This document shows positions 46,009 through 54,859 of a stretch of DNA of 64,000 nt, in pieces (position 1 is the stretch's first letter; each line of letters begins with the position of its first letter). The notes under the pieces are model-generated. The model did no database searches, had not been told where the DNA came from, and saw only the letters and a list, made by a program, of their open reading frames with translations. Source of the DNA: Tsuneonella troitsensis (GTDB lineage Bacteria > Pseudomonadota > Alphaproteobacteria > Sphingomonadales > Sphingomonadaceae). The position numbers were made by a program, and so were the translations under genes. Location of the stretch: assembly GCF_001441535.1 (NCBI RefSeq), contig NZ_LMAU01000003.1, positions 1 through 64,000 on the forward strand, in the 5' to 3' direction.

Positions 46009-46155
46009 AACTACGCCTTCGGCAATGATGTCGTTACCCACAAGAGCGCTATCGGGTGCGCAATCTTCGAGGATCCAACGTTCACCTGCATCGGTAATGA
46101 CCGCGAATCCGCGGGGAGTGTGTTCAAGGCGTCCGGTGATGCGTTTGCGATTCAT
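45958..46155 (-). CDS. Small conserved protein (DUF5818-like)
   Basis: A 65-residue protein, MNRKRITGRLEHTPRGFAVI and onward, ending VSGLDRLRAAWIGSPAH. It looks like a single small beta-barrel domain (strands ITGRLEHTPRGFAVITD, ERWILED, GNDIIAEGVVSG). Short proteins of this form, which I associate tentatively with DUF5818, occur next to plasmid and element genes in sphingomonads. It lies just after the lytic transglycosylase gene on the same strand (5 bases) and overlaps the integrase end. Confidence 0.6.
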   Translation of the reverse strand: MNRKRITGRLEHTPRGFAVITDAGERWILEDCAPDSALVGNDIIAEGVVSGLDRLRAAWIGSPAH

Positions 46156-46160
46156 GTCGA

Positions 46161-46745
46161 TTAATTTGTGTATGCCATCCAACGACCGAGAACGTTGCGC
46201 ACATAACCCGGCGTCTCGCGATTCCTTGGAATCCCGCCTGCCTTCCTCACGGCGCCGGGTCCAGCGTTGTATGCGGCAAGGGCGAGATGTACCGATCCGA
46301 ACCGATCTAGCATCTGCCTGAGGTAGCGCGCACCACCCTCGATATTCTCCCTCGGATCATGCCGGTTTGCGACGCCGAGTTCGCGGGCGGTGGCCGGCAT
46401 CAGTTGGGCCAGACCTGCCGCCCCTGCGGGACTGACCGCAAGCGGGTTGAACCGGGACTCCGCCCAGATCAGAGCCTGAAGAAGCCGCGGCGGTAGCCGA
46501 TACCTTAACTCGGCGTCGCGGATGAGCGGCAGGTAGATCGCTTCCCGATAGCCGGAAACGACTGCGCGAAACGCAAGTGTACTTTCCGTCGAGCGCGGAC
46601 TGCTTTCGCTGCCCAAGCTTTCCGCACTGGGCCCAACCGACGCTCCATAGTCGTGATCGAAAATTCGAAATTCCTGAGCGATTGCTCCTTCGGCAGCCGT
46701 CAGGCTCGCTGCACAGATCAAGCCTGCAATGAACCGGCTTACCAT
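46161..46745 (-). CDS. Lytic transglycosylase (SLT domain)
   Basis: A 194-residue exported protein: signal peptide (VSRFIAGLICAASLTAAEGA, then IAQ), then a goose-type SLT domain with catalytic Glu in LIWAESRFNPLAVSPAGAAG, the LAQLMPATARELG motif and AAYNAGPGAV. It cleaves peptidoglycan glycan strands. In conjugative elements such enzymes (VirB1/P19-like) open the wall for the transfer apparatus; that role is inferred from context. The ATG at 46745 has GAGGAG before it. Confidence 0.88.
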   Translation of the reverse strand: MVSRFIAGLICAASLTAAEGAIAQEFRIFDHDYGASVGPSAESLGSESSPRSTESTLAFRAVVSGYREAIYLPLIRDAELRYRLPPRLLQALIWAESRFNPLAVSPAGAAGLAQLMPATARELGVANRHDPRENIEGGARYLRQMLDRFGSVHLALAAYNAGPGAVRKAGGIPRNRETPGYVRNVLGRWMAYTN

Positions 46746-46876
46746 TTCGCGTTCTCCTCGATTACTCCGAATCACAAGAGAACATAAAAAGAACATCAAC
46801 CTGTAGGAAAGCGATTAAACACCGCAAAGAGGAGAGGCAGCGCTGGGGACGCGAGCAGACGATACGGAGTCTTCCG

Positions 46877-47788
46877 ATGCAGGTCCGAAGTGAAGGTCAG
46901 AACACACAATCCCTCGAAGCAACTGCTCGCCAGCTCTGCAAAAGCCGCGGCGGGCGCTGGTCCGGTTCCAAGGGCATGGCCCGGTGCCCGGCTCACGATG
47001 ATCGCACTCCCTCGCTCGGCGTCACGCTGGGCCGACGTGCTATCCTGTTCCATTGCTTTGCCGGGTGCGACCAAGCGAGCGTGATTGACGCTTTCAGAAG
47101 GGAGGGGCTTTCGCCCGCGCAGCTGTTCGGCGGCCTTCCGCCGAATGCCGGAGAATCGACGGTTGAGCGGTTGCCCTCGCGGGGTGCGCTCCGGACATGG
47201 CATGGCGCCTCGCCCCTGAACGACAGCCCGGCCAAAGCTTATCTCGAAGCGCGGGGTATCACGGCTGTCTCGCCCGCGCTGCGCTTCAACTCCCGAACGC
47301 CTCTAGGGCCCAAAGGCCGCGCGCAATTCATTCCAGCAATGATTGCAGCCGTCAGCCTCGACGAAGGGCCAATCGCTATTCACCGAACATTTCTCGATGC
47401 GGAGGCGCCCAGCCTCGCTGCATTCGACGGCCCGAAGCGTGCACTCGGTGCGCTCCGATCAGCCGCCGTGCGACTGTTCCCTGCGATCGATGGAGTGCTG
47501 GGCATCGCCGAAGGTGTTGAAAGCGCGCTCTCAGCTCGCGCACTCACCGGCGTCCCGTGCTGGGCAACGCTTGGTAATGAGCGCTTTGCGCTCGTCTCGA
47601 TCCCCGAGAGTGTCACCGAGCTCCATCTCTTTGTCGATTACGATGCAGGCGGCCAAGTGGCGGTGGAACGCGCGCTCCAGAGCCATGCGCTCGAAGGCCG
47701 GACCATCCATGTCCGGCGTCCTTCAAGGCGCGACACCGACTGGAACGACGAACTGGTGAACTGGCTCGCCCGCAAGCGGGCTTCGTAG
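46877..47788 (+). CDS. Toprim-domain protein with CHC2-like zinc finger
   Basis: A 303-residue protein combining an N-terminal zinc-ribbon resembling primase CHC2 (ARCPAHDD near residue 36 and FHCFAGCD near 59) with a C-terminal Toprim domain (GIAEGVESALSARAL and LFVDYDAGGQVA). The order zinc finger-linker-Toprim is as in mobile-element primase/helicase accessory proteins (DUF7146-type). The RNA-polymerase core of DnaG is not complete, so true primase activity is uncertain. It is the first plus-strand gene after the integrase, followed by a conserved-looking leader and the giant helicase. Confidence 0.82.
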   Translation: MQVRSEGQNTQSLEATARQLCKSRGGRWSGSKGMARCPAHDDRTPSLGVTLGRRAILFHCFAGCDQASVIDAFRREGLSPAQLFGGLPPNAGESTVERLPSRGALRTWHGASPLNDSPAKAYLEARGITAVSPALRFNSRTPLGPKGRAQFIPAMIAAVSLDEGPIAIHRTFLDAEAPSLAAFDGPKRALGALRSAAVRLFPAIDGVLGIAEGVESALSARALTGVPCWATLGNERFALVSIPESVTELHLFVDYDAGGQVAVERALQSHALEGRTIHVRRPSRRDTDWNDELVNWLARKRAS

Positions 47789-47859
47789 AGAAGAGAAAGC
47801 TTTGGCCTCGTGATCGGCAGAAGGCTTCGTGCCCGATGCCTCCATCAGGAGGACCAACA

Positions 47860-50800
47860 ATGCTTCAGTTCGAACTTTTAGAACCCGATGCTGAACCTCG
47901 TGCCCAGCCCTTGGCGGTGACGATCGGCGAACGGATAGCCTCTCGTCTGGCCGACGGCTGCCATCTTACGCGTAGCTCCATTTCTGCGCTCTTTGCCGAA
48001 GAGACCGGGATCCAGACCTGGGGGACGGGTTGGTCCATCGACGACTACAACGATGCGATCGAGATCGGCGCGCTCGTGTGGCTGAAGTCTCACGGCTGGA
48101 TTACGCTCGGTACCGCGATTCATGAAGCGGACGCGCGCTTTGAATGGCTCGAAACCGCCTTGCCTCCCCGCCATGTGCGTAGCGAAGGTCAGATCGAGCT
48201 GCAGCAGTTCTCGACCCCGCCCATGCTGTCCTGGCTCATGGCGCGAGCGGCTCAGCTTCGCTCATCCGATCATGCCCTCGAGCCTTCGGCCGGCAACGGC
48301 GCACTTGCCCTATGGCCGGCCATTCAAGGCTCCGACCTCACGCTCAACGAGATCGATCCTGCTCGCCGACAGTCACTTGCCCATCTGTTTTCCGACGCAG
48401 CAGTGACCGCTCACGACGGTGAGGTCATCGAACATCTCCTGACCCACAGGCCGCCAACCGTCGTCCTCATGAATCCGCCGTTTGCGCGCAGTCGCGAACG
48501 CGGGGCCAGTGCGGCAACGGCGTTGCGCCATCTTCGCAGCGCGCTCCGACTCTCGAAGAGAGGCGCACGGCTCGTCGCGATCATGCCGGAAGGATTCGAT
48601 GCTTCTCGCTTCGCCAGCTCGTTGAGCGATGCCAGCCTGCGGCTCGATGTGCGCATCACCGGCGCGTTTCGCAGGAACGGCACAGGCATTCCCGTGCGCA
48701 TGGTGGTGTTCGACAAAACCGTCGTCGACCAGCCGGTGGTCACTGCGGAAGCGGACGATTTGTCCGATCTGGCAACGCTGATCGGCCAACTCCCGCCGCG
48801 CACTCGCGATACTCCGGAAATTCCCGTGCTGACCGCGCGGCCCGCGACCGGCACTTTGAGAAAGCCAGCGAACGCCCGGCCCGCGGCTCCGTTTGGAACT
48901 CGCCCTGCACCTGGCGAGCCGTTCGAAGAGCTCGGCTATGTGACGCTCGATGAGCCCGCGCCCGTCCCGGAGCAGACAGGGATCTATCTTCCCTATCGCC
49001 CGAGCCGGGTTCAGATCGGAGGCGCGCCCGTCCATCCGACGCCGCTTGTGGAATCCATCGCGATGGGGTCGGTCGCGGCTCCGAAACCCACCGTGCGCCC
49101 AAAGATGCCCGCCGACTGGCGAACACGCGAACTGCTTTCCGAAGCCCAACTCGAAACGCTCGTCTATGCCTGCGAGGCGTTTTCGCACGATCTGCCAGGG
49201 CGCTTCCGAGCCACTCAGGAAGGAACCACGCTCGAGCAGGCGGATGATGGAGCCCGTTATCGCCAGGGCTTTTTTCTCGGCGACGGCACCGGAGCGGGAA
49301 AGGGGCGGCAGATTGCGTCGGTGATCATGGATCGCTGGCTTGACGGCGAACGCCGACACATCTGGATTACCAAGAATGAGGCGCTGCTCGAGGATGCCCG
49401 CCGCGACTGGGAAGCACTCGGCGGCATGCGCCTCGACATTCAGCCACTCTCCAGTTGGAAGCTGGGAGTACCGGTTTGTTGGTCCCAGGGCATCCTCTTC
49501 ATTACCTATCCGACGCTTCGCTCGGGTCGCGCAGACGATACGCGGCTTGACCAGATCCTCGCTTGGACTGGCGATGATTTCGACGGCGTGATCGCGTTCG
49601 ATGAGGCCCACGCGATGGCCAACGCCATAGGCAGCCGTAATGCGCGCGGCGCTTCCAAAGGCTCCGAACAGGGCATGGCTGGACTAAGACTGCAGAACCG
49701 GCTTCCTCGCGCCCGGATCCTCTACGCCTCGGCTACCGGCGCTTCGGACATTTCCAACCTCGGATATGCGACCCGCCTCGGCTTGTGGGGGGCCGAAACC
49801 GCTTTCCCGACACATGAGGCGTTCACGACCGAAATCCGGGCAGGCGGTGTCGCGGCGATGGAGCTCGTCGCCAGGGATCTAAAGGCTCAGGGCCTCTACC
49901 TTTCCCGCGCTTTGTCATTCGCGGGAGTCGAGTACGAAATCCTCGAGCACCGTCTGACCGATGCGCAGATCGCCATCTACGATGCTTATGCCGAAGCCTG
50001 GGCAATCATTCATCGCAATCTCGACGAGGCGCTTCAGGCGACGCGGATAGTCGATGAGGACAGCGGCGACACACTCAACCGCAACGCTAAGGCTGCTGCG
50101 CTGTCCATTTTCGAAGGCACCAAGCAGCGGTTCTTTGCGCAGCTCCTGCTCTCAATGAAACGCCCGAGCCTAGTTCCCGCGATGGAGGAGTCGCTCGCGA
50201 CCGGCCACTCGGTCGTCGTGCAGCTGGTCTCGACCGCCGAGGCGATGCTCGACCGCCGCTTGGCCGATCTCACTCCCGAGGAACGCGAAGCGCTCGATAT
50301 CGACCTCTCGCCGCGCGAGTATGTCATCGACTATCTCGCAAAGAGCTTCCCCACTCGCCTGATGCAGATCTTCACCGACGAAGACGGCAATCTGCGCTCC
50401 GAACCGATGAGCAACGACGATGGCAATCCGGTCATGTGTCCACGCGCCGTCGCCGCGCGCGATGCGCTGATCGAACAGCTCTGCGCCCTGCCGCCGATCG
50501 CAACCGCGCTCGATGCGATCATCGAACACTTCGGAACCAGCATCGTCGCCGAAGTTACGGGCAGGACGAGACGGCTGGTCCTGGGGCGGGACGGACAGCA
50601 GCGGCTCGAACGCCGCGGCGGGTCTGCCAATGTTGCCGAGGCTCAGGCCTTCATGGATGGCGCCAAGCGCATCCTTGTCTTTTCCGACGCCGGCGGGACG
50701 GGCCGGTCCTATCACGCCGACCTCAATTGCCAGAACCGGCAGCGGCGCGTGCATTTCCTGCTTGAGCCGGGGTGGCGCGCCGACAATGCGATCCAGGGCC

Positions 50801-52092
50801 TGGGGCGGACCAACCGCACCAACCAGGCTTCGGCGCCGCTGTTTCGTCCCGTGACCACCGATGTGAAGGGTGAGCGGAGGTTCATCTCGACGATCGCGCG
50901 GCGGCTCGACAGCCTCGGCGCGCTCACCCGCGGACAGCGGCAAACGGGTGGACAGAACCTGTTCGATCCGGCCGATAATCTGGAAAGCGATTACGCCAGA
51001 GACGCGCTGACCCGCTGGTTCCACCTGCTATACGACGGCAAGCTCGAGGCGACGAGTTTCGCCCATTTCGTGCGCCAGACCGGCCTACGGCTCGAAGGTC
51101 CCGAGGGCGGTCTTACAGACGACCTGCCCTCGATCCAGCGCTGGCTCAACCGCGTGCTCGCGCTGCCGATCGGGATGCAGAATGCGATCTTTGACGAGTA
51201 CCTTGCCCTCATCGAAGCGCGCATCGAAGCTGCGCGAGAAGCGGGAACACTCGATCTCGGGCTCGAAACGGTCAAGGTCGACAGCTGTCGAGTTATCTCG
51301 GATCAGATCCTTCGGACCGACCCGTTGACCGGCGCCGAAACCCGCCTCCTCTCGCTGGAGATCGAGCGGCACTTGCGGCCACTGCGCTTCGGGCGGCTCG
51401 CGCGGCTGCATGACATTGACTCGCCTGGTGCCATACCACTCCACAACGCCCGTTCGGGCCGGGTGGCTCTCAGCGTTCCCGCGCGCCGTTTGATTGCCGA
51501 CGACGGCAGTGTGATCGAGCGGCGGCGTCTGCTGCGACCGCTCAAATCCGACAACTGGACCCGCGAGGCGCTCGCCGAAAGCGCCTGGGAGGCCATCGAT
51601 TCGGCTTCGTTCGAACGTCTCTGGCGCGCCGAAGAGATCGAAGCCGCCAAGGAGCCGGTCCGCGAACGCGTGCACCTTGCAACCGGGCTGCTACTCCCGG
51701 TCTGGAAGCGCCTGCCCGACGATCACGTGCGCGTGACCCGTATCGTCTCGGCCGACGGAACCTCCATCATCGGCCGCGAGGTGGCGGCCGCGGATATCGC
51801 CAAGGTGTCGCAGACCTTCGGCCTCGGCAACCCGGTCTTGCCTACTCCCGGCGAACTGGCCGCTCTCGTCCTCTCGAGCGGCACCGCACAGTCCTTGCAG
51901 AGCCATGATCCGCTGACGGTCAAGCGCAGTCTCGTCGGCGGCGAGCAGCGCATCGAGCTGACTGGCTTCGCGCCCGACCGGCTCGACTGGTACAAGGCCA
52001 AGGGCTGCTTCTCCGAGATCATCCGCTACCGGACGCGCCTGTTCGTGCCTGTGGCCAATGGGCCGGCCATTCTCGAAGCGCTTGTTCCCTGA
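47860..52092 (+). CDS. Methyltransferase/strawberry-notch-like helicase fusion protein
   Basis: A 1410-residue protein. The N-terminal third is a class I SAM-dependent methyltransferase-like domain: ALEPSAGNGALALWPAI and the catalytic VVLMNPPFARSRERG (NPPF near residue 205). The C-terminal part is an SF2 helicase of the strawberry-notch kind: Walker A-like GDGTGAGKGRQIA (about 474), DEAH-type FDEAHAMAN (about 581), and the helicase-C motif with NAIQGLGRTNRTNQA. Such proteins are markers of sphingomonad plasmids and integrative elements and may act in DNA modification or defence evasion; the activity has not been shown. Start at ATG 47860 after AGGAGGA. Confidence 0.85.
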   Translation: MLQFELLEPDAEPRAQPLAVTIGERIASRLADGCHLTRSSISALFAEETGIQTWGTGWSIDDYNDAIEIGALVWLKSHGWITLGTAIHEADARFEWLETALPPRHVRSEGQIELQQFSTPPMLSWLMARAAQLRSSDHALEPSAGNGALALWPAIQGSDLTLNEIDPARRQSLAHLFSDAAVTAHDGEVIEHLLTHRPPTVVLMNPPFARSRERGASAATALRHLRSALRLSKRGARLVAIMPEGFDASRFASSLSDASLRLDVRITGAFRRNGTGIPVRMVVFDKTVVDQPVVTAEADDLSDLATLIGQLPPRTRDTPEIPVLTARPATGTLRKPANARPAAPFGTRPAPGEPFEELGYVTLDEPAPVPEQTGIYLPYRPSRVQIGGAPVHPTPLVESIAMGSVAAPKPTVRPKMPADWRTRELLSEAQLETLVYACEAFSHDLPGRFRATQEGTTLEQADDGARYRQGFFLGDGTGAGKGRQIASVIMDRWLDGERRHIWITKNEALLEDARRDWEALGGMRLDIQPLSSWKLGVPVCWSQGILFITYPTLRSGRADDTRLDQILAWTGDDFDGVIAFDEAHAMANAIGSRNARGASKGSEQGMAGLRLQNRLPRARILYASATGASDISNLGYATRLGLWGAETAFPTHEAFTTEIRAGGVAAMELVARDLKAQGLYLSRALSFAGVEYEILEHRLTDAQIAIYDAYAEAWAIIHRNLDEALQATRIVDEDSGDTLNRNAKAAALSIFEGTKQRFFAQLLLSMKRPSLVPAMEESLATGHSVVVQLVSTAEAMLDRRLADLTPEEREALDIDLSPREYVIDYLAKSFPTRLMQIFTDEDGNLRSEPMSNDDGNPVMCPRAVAARDALIEQLCALPPIATALDAIIEHFGTSIVAEVTGRTRRLVLGRDGQQRLERRGGSANVAEAQAFMDGAKRILVFSDAGGTGRSYHADLNCQNRQRRVHFLLEPGWRADNAIQGLGRTNRTNQASAPLFRPVTTDVKGERRFISTIARRLDSLGALTRGQRQTGGQNLFDPADNLESDYARDALTRWFHLLYDGKLEATSFAHFVRQTGLRLEGPEGGLTDDLPSIQRWLNRVLALPIGMQNAIFDEYLALIEARIEAAREAGTLDLGLETVKVDSCRVISDQILRTDPLTGAETRLLSLEIERHLRPLRFGRLARLHDIDSPGAIPLHNARSGRVALSVPARRLIADDGSVIERRRLLRPLKSDNWTREALAESAWEAIDSASFERLWRAEEIEAAKEPVRERVHLATGLLLPVWKRLPDDHVRVTRIVSADGTSIIGREVAAADIAKVSQTFGLGNPVLPTPGELAALVLSSGTAQSLQSHDPLTVKRSLVGGEQRIELTGFAPDRLDWYKAKGCFSEIIRYRTRLFVPVANGPAILEALVP

Positions 52093-52196
52093 TCAGTGGC
52101 AGTACGTCCCACAGCAGAGAGAAGAGAGTGCCTTGGGCTGGCGAACCTTGTGGGATGCACCCGCACCGGTTCGTTCAATCCATCAGGAGACGATCG

Positions 52197-54170
52197 ATGA
52201 TCCAGTCTATTCCCTTGAAGAAGCTCGTCCCGAGCCCCCGCAACGTCCGGAAAGTAAGCGATGCTACCGCCGATGCCCAGCTCAAGGCCGATATCGCCGC
52301 TCGCGGCCTTCTCCAGAATCTGGTCGTGCGCAAGGCGACGCGCGGCAAGTTCGAAGTCGAGGCCGGCGGCCGGCGGCTTGCCGCATTGCATTCGCTTGCC
52401 GAGGACGCCGCAATTCCCACAACCCACGAAGTGACCTGCCTCGTCATCGAAGGCGACGAATGCGAAATGCGCGAAGCAAGCCTGGCCGAGAACTTCCAGC
52501 GCCTGGCCATGAATCCCGCTGACGAAGCGCAGGCCTTCGCCGCAATCATCGAAGCGGGCGCCACCACGGAGGACGTCGCCCGGCGCTTCGGCCTGACCGT
52601 CCGCTTCGTCGAGGGCCGACTGCGGCTCGCTTCGCTTGCGCCGTGCGTCTTCGAAGCGCTGGTGGAAGGCGCGATCACCCTCGACATGGCCAAGGCCTAT
52701 GGCGCGGTCTCGGATACCGAGCGGCAAGCTCATGTCTTCGCCGAGCTGCAGGACGCCTGGTATCAGGTCACGCCCGACACGATCCGGCGAATGGTGCTGG
52801 ACGCGACCGTGCGCGGCAGCGACCCGCGCGCGATCCTGGTTGGCCGCGAGGCCTATCTTCAAGCCGGCGGGCGGATCGAGCGCGAGCTTTTCGACGACGA
52901 TGCCAGCGAGAGCTGGGTCGATATCGCGCTGCTCGAGGGTCTCGCTCAAAAGAAAATGGAGGAGGCAGCGAGCGTCAAAGCGCGGGAACTCGGCCTAGCG
53001 TGGGTCCGTCCGACACTCGGGGCCTATGTCTGCCACGAACTGATCGAGGGGCTCAGCCGCCTTTCCGCCGAGCCGGCCCCGCTGAATGAAGCGGAAGCCG
53101 TGGAGCTGTCGATACTCGAGGCAGACTACGACCGTGAAGCGGCAGTCCTCGAGGACGAGGACAGCAGCGAGGAGGAGGTCGCCAGAGCCGAGGAGCAACT
53201 GGCCCGCATCGATCGGGCCATGCGAGCGCTCAACGATCGCCCGCCGGTGCTTGCCGAAGATCTGAAGGAAGAAGCGGGAGCCTTCCTGGTCCTGTCGCGC
53301 GGTGGCGAGCCTACCCTTGTTCCGCAGTACTACACCGCAAGTGAGGTAGCACAGTCCGACGAGGGCATCATCGAGCCCGTCGAAGATGGCGGTGATGCGT
53401 CGAGCAAGCCTGCAACTTATTCGCAGCGACTCCTCGACGAACTGGCGATGCAGCGCCGCGATGTCCTCGCCATCCATCTCGTCAACGACCCAGGCCTGGC
53501 GCTCGACCTTATGATCTTCACGCTGGCCGATGCCGATGGTCACGACTGGCGCGCCAAAACGGCAGTCACGATCTCTGGGCCGGCTGCGAGCGGCCCGGTC
53601 TCGGGGTTCGAAGCCAAGGATGCTCCGGCGAGTGCGGCGCTGGCGGAGTTCACTGGTTCGCTCGACGAAAGTTGGCGCGCCGGCGCTTCGGAAATCGAGC
53701 GTTTCTCAGCGTTCCGAGGGCTTCCCGATGAAGCACGGAGCCTCTGGCTTGGCTTCGTGGTCGCCCGTACGCTCATTGCCAGCCTCAATACCGATGGTGA
53801 GCGCGGACTCCCGCTCCACGACGCGCTGGGCGCCTTGCTCGAGATCGAGATGGCGCATTGGTGGAGGCCGACGGCGGCGAACTTCTTCGATCGCGTGCCC
53901 AAAGCGCGCATCCTCGAAGCCTTCGATGCCGTGGGCGGGCCCGAGCTTGTCAGCCGCTATGCCGGTTCCAAGAAGGCCGATCTTGCTTCGGCTGCCGAAC
54001 GCATCTTCTCGGGCGAGTTCATCGGCGAGAAGGACGTCAAGGAGCAGGCATTGGCTTGGCTTCCGGCCGTCATGCGCTTTGGCATTCTTAAGGAGGAAGC
54101 CGCTAGCGACGAAGAAACGTCTGCTGGGTCGGAGGACGCTGGCAACGAACTGACCGAGCAAGCTGCCTGA
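52197..54170 (+). CDS. ParB/RepB/Spo0J-like nuclease-domain protein
   Basis: A 657-residue protein. Residues 1-100 form a ParB N-terminal domain (LKKLVPSPRNVRKVS; DIAARGLLQNLVVRKA; EVEAGGRRLAALHSLA; EASLAENFQRLAMNPADEAQ) with the GERR/R-like box as GGRR and the ENFQR motif; a helix-turn-helix follows (TTEDVARRFGLTVRFVEGRL). The remaining 450 residues are an acidic helical region common to plasmid-borne ParB-like proteins. There is no adjacent ParA, so it is more likely an accessory regulator or CTP-dependent clamp than a classical partition protein. ATG after CAGGAG. Confidence 0.85.
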   Translation: MIQSIPLKKLVPSPRNVRKVSDATADAQLKADIAARGLLQNLVVRKATRGKFEVEAGGRRLAALHSLAEDAAIPTTHEVTCLVIEGDECEMREASLAENFQRLAMNPADEAQAFAAIIEAGATTEDVARRFGLTVRFVEGRLRLASLAPCVFEALVEGAITLDMAKAYGAVSDTERQAHVFAELQDAWYQVTPDTIRRMVLDATVRGSDPRAILVGREAYLQAGGRIERELFDDDASESWVDIALLEGLAQKKMEEAASVKARELGLAWVRPTLGAYVCHELIEGLSRLSAEPAPLNEAEAVELSILEADYDREAAVLEDEDSSEEEVARAEEQLARIDRAMRALNDRPPVLAEDLKEEAGAFLVLSRGGEPTLVPQYYTASEVAQSDEGIIEPVEDGGDASSKPATYSQRLLDELAMQRRDVLAIHLVNDPGLALDLMIFTLADADGHDWRAKTAVTISGPAASGPVSGFEAKDAPASAALAEFTGSLDESWRAGASEIERFSAFRGLPDEARSLWLGFVVARTLIASLNTDGERGLPLHDALGALLEIEMAHWWRPTAANFFDRVPKARILEAFDAVGGPELVSRYAGSKKADLASAAERIFSGEFIGEKDVKEQALAWLPAVMRFGILKEEAASDEETSAGSEDAGNELTEQAA

Positions 54171-54198
54171 ACCTCCTGACAGGTGGTTTTGCGCGGTT

Positions 54199-54230
54199 GG
54201 CGGCCCGTCCATTCCGGACGGGCCGCCTTT
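54199..54230 (+). terminator. Rho-independent terminator after parB-like gene
   Basis: Perfect 12-bp stem ggcggcccgtcc / ggacgggccgcc with loop attcc, followed by TTTAGTCGTTTT. Ends the module that started at 46877. Confidence 0.9.
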
Positions 54231-54354
54231 AGTCGTTTTGACCAAGTCTGAACCGTCAGTCGTTCTACCTAGTGGATGAGACGTCTTCGCTAGATATTCA
54301 GCAGGAACGCCGTTGCGAACGTCTGCCTGGAGCTCCATGATGAGCAGCGAGGGG

Positions 54355-54718
54355 ATGCGAGATCGATCACGCTACAGCCAACCTGCCGTCGAGGGATTTT
54401 GAGGTCACCTCAAAATTTTTCGCCAAGTTGGGGTTCGGGCAGGACTGGCGGGATGACGGCTGGATGATCTTGAAGCGTGACAGCATGATACTGGAGTTCT
54501 TCCCACATCCAGACCTGAACCCAGCCGAAAGCTGGTTCAGTTGCTGTCTTCGGCTTGATGACGTGGCCGCGTTTTACTCGGTTTGTTTAGACGCTGGAGT
54601 GCCAGAGCAATGTTGGGGTCACCCCCGGGCTCAGCCCCCGCAGCAGGAAGATGGCGGTCTCCTGATCGGAGCCCTGATCGATCCGGACGGAACCCTCATT
54701 CGCCTTATCCAAAACTGA
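54355..54718 (+). pseudogene. Bleomycin-resistance-like VOC protein, frameshifted at N-terminus
   Basis: The frame ending at 54718 encodes a VOC-fold protein like bleomycin/glyoxalase resistance proteins: NLPSRDFEVTSKFFAKLGFG, RDDGWMILKRDSMILEFFPH, FSCCLRLDDVAAFYSVCLDA, GALIDPDGTLIRLIQN. The matching sequence begins at about 54371, yet that frame has no ATG, GTG or TTG before 54428, well inside the domain. The only plausible start, ATG at 54355 just after GAGGGG, is in the next frame, whose reading stops at 54400-54402. So a one-base indel has probably occurred near 54360. If the TTG at 54428 were used, the first beta strand would be lost. Likely inactive. Confidence 0.65.
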
Positions 54719-54859
54719 TTGCCGCGCCGGCCTTCAAGGTCACCAGAAATCGACGAGCGCATTGATTGTCAGCGGGGTCACATCCCAGTGGACAGCCTTT
54801 GATCCTCTTGGGGAACCCGTACCAACTACAGCATCGTTCTCCTATTGAGGAGCGCGCAA

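Noticed and set aside
53706-54338. Minus-strand frame beginning MELQADVRNG in the gap after the ParB-like gene
   Set aside because: Only the first about 40 codons lie outside the ParB gene, and the rest is antisense to it and reads through the terminator hairpin; no family similarity recognised.
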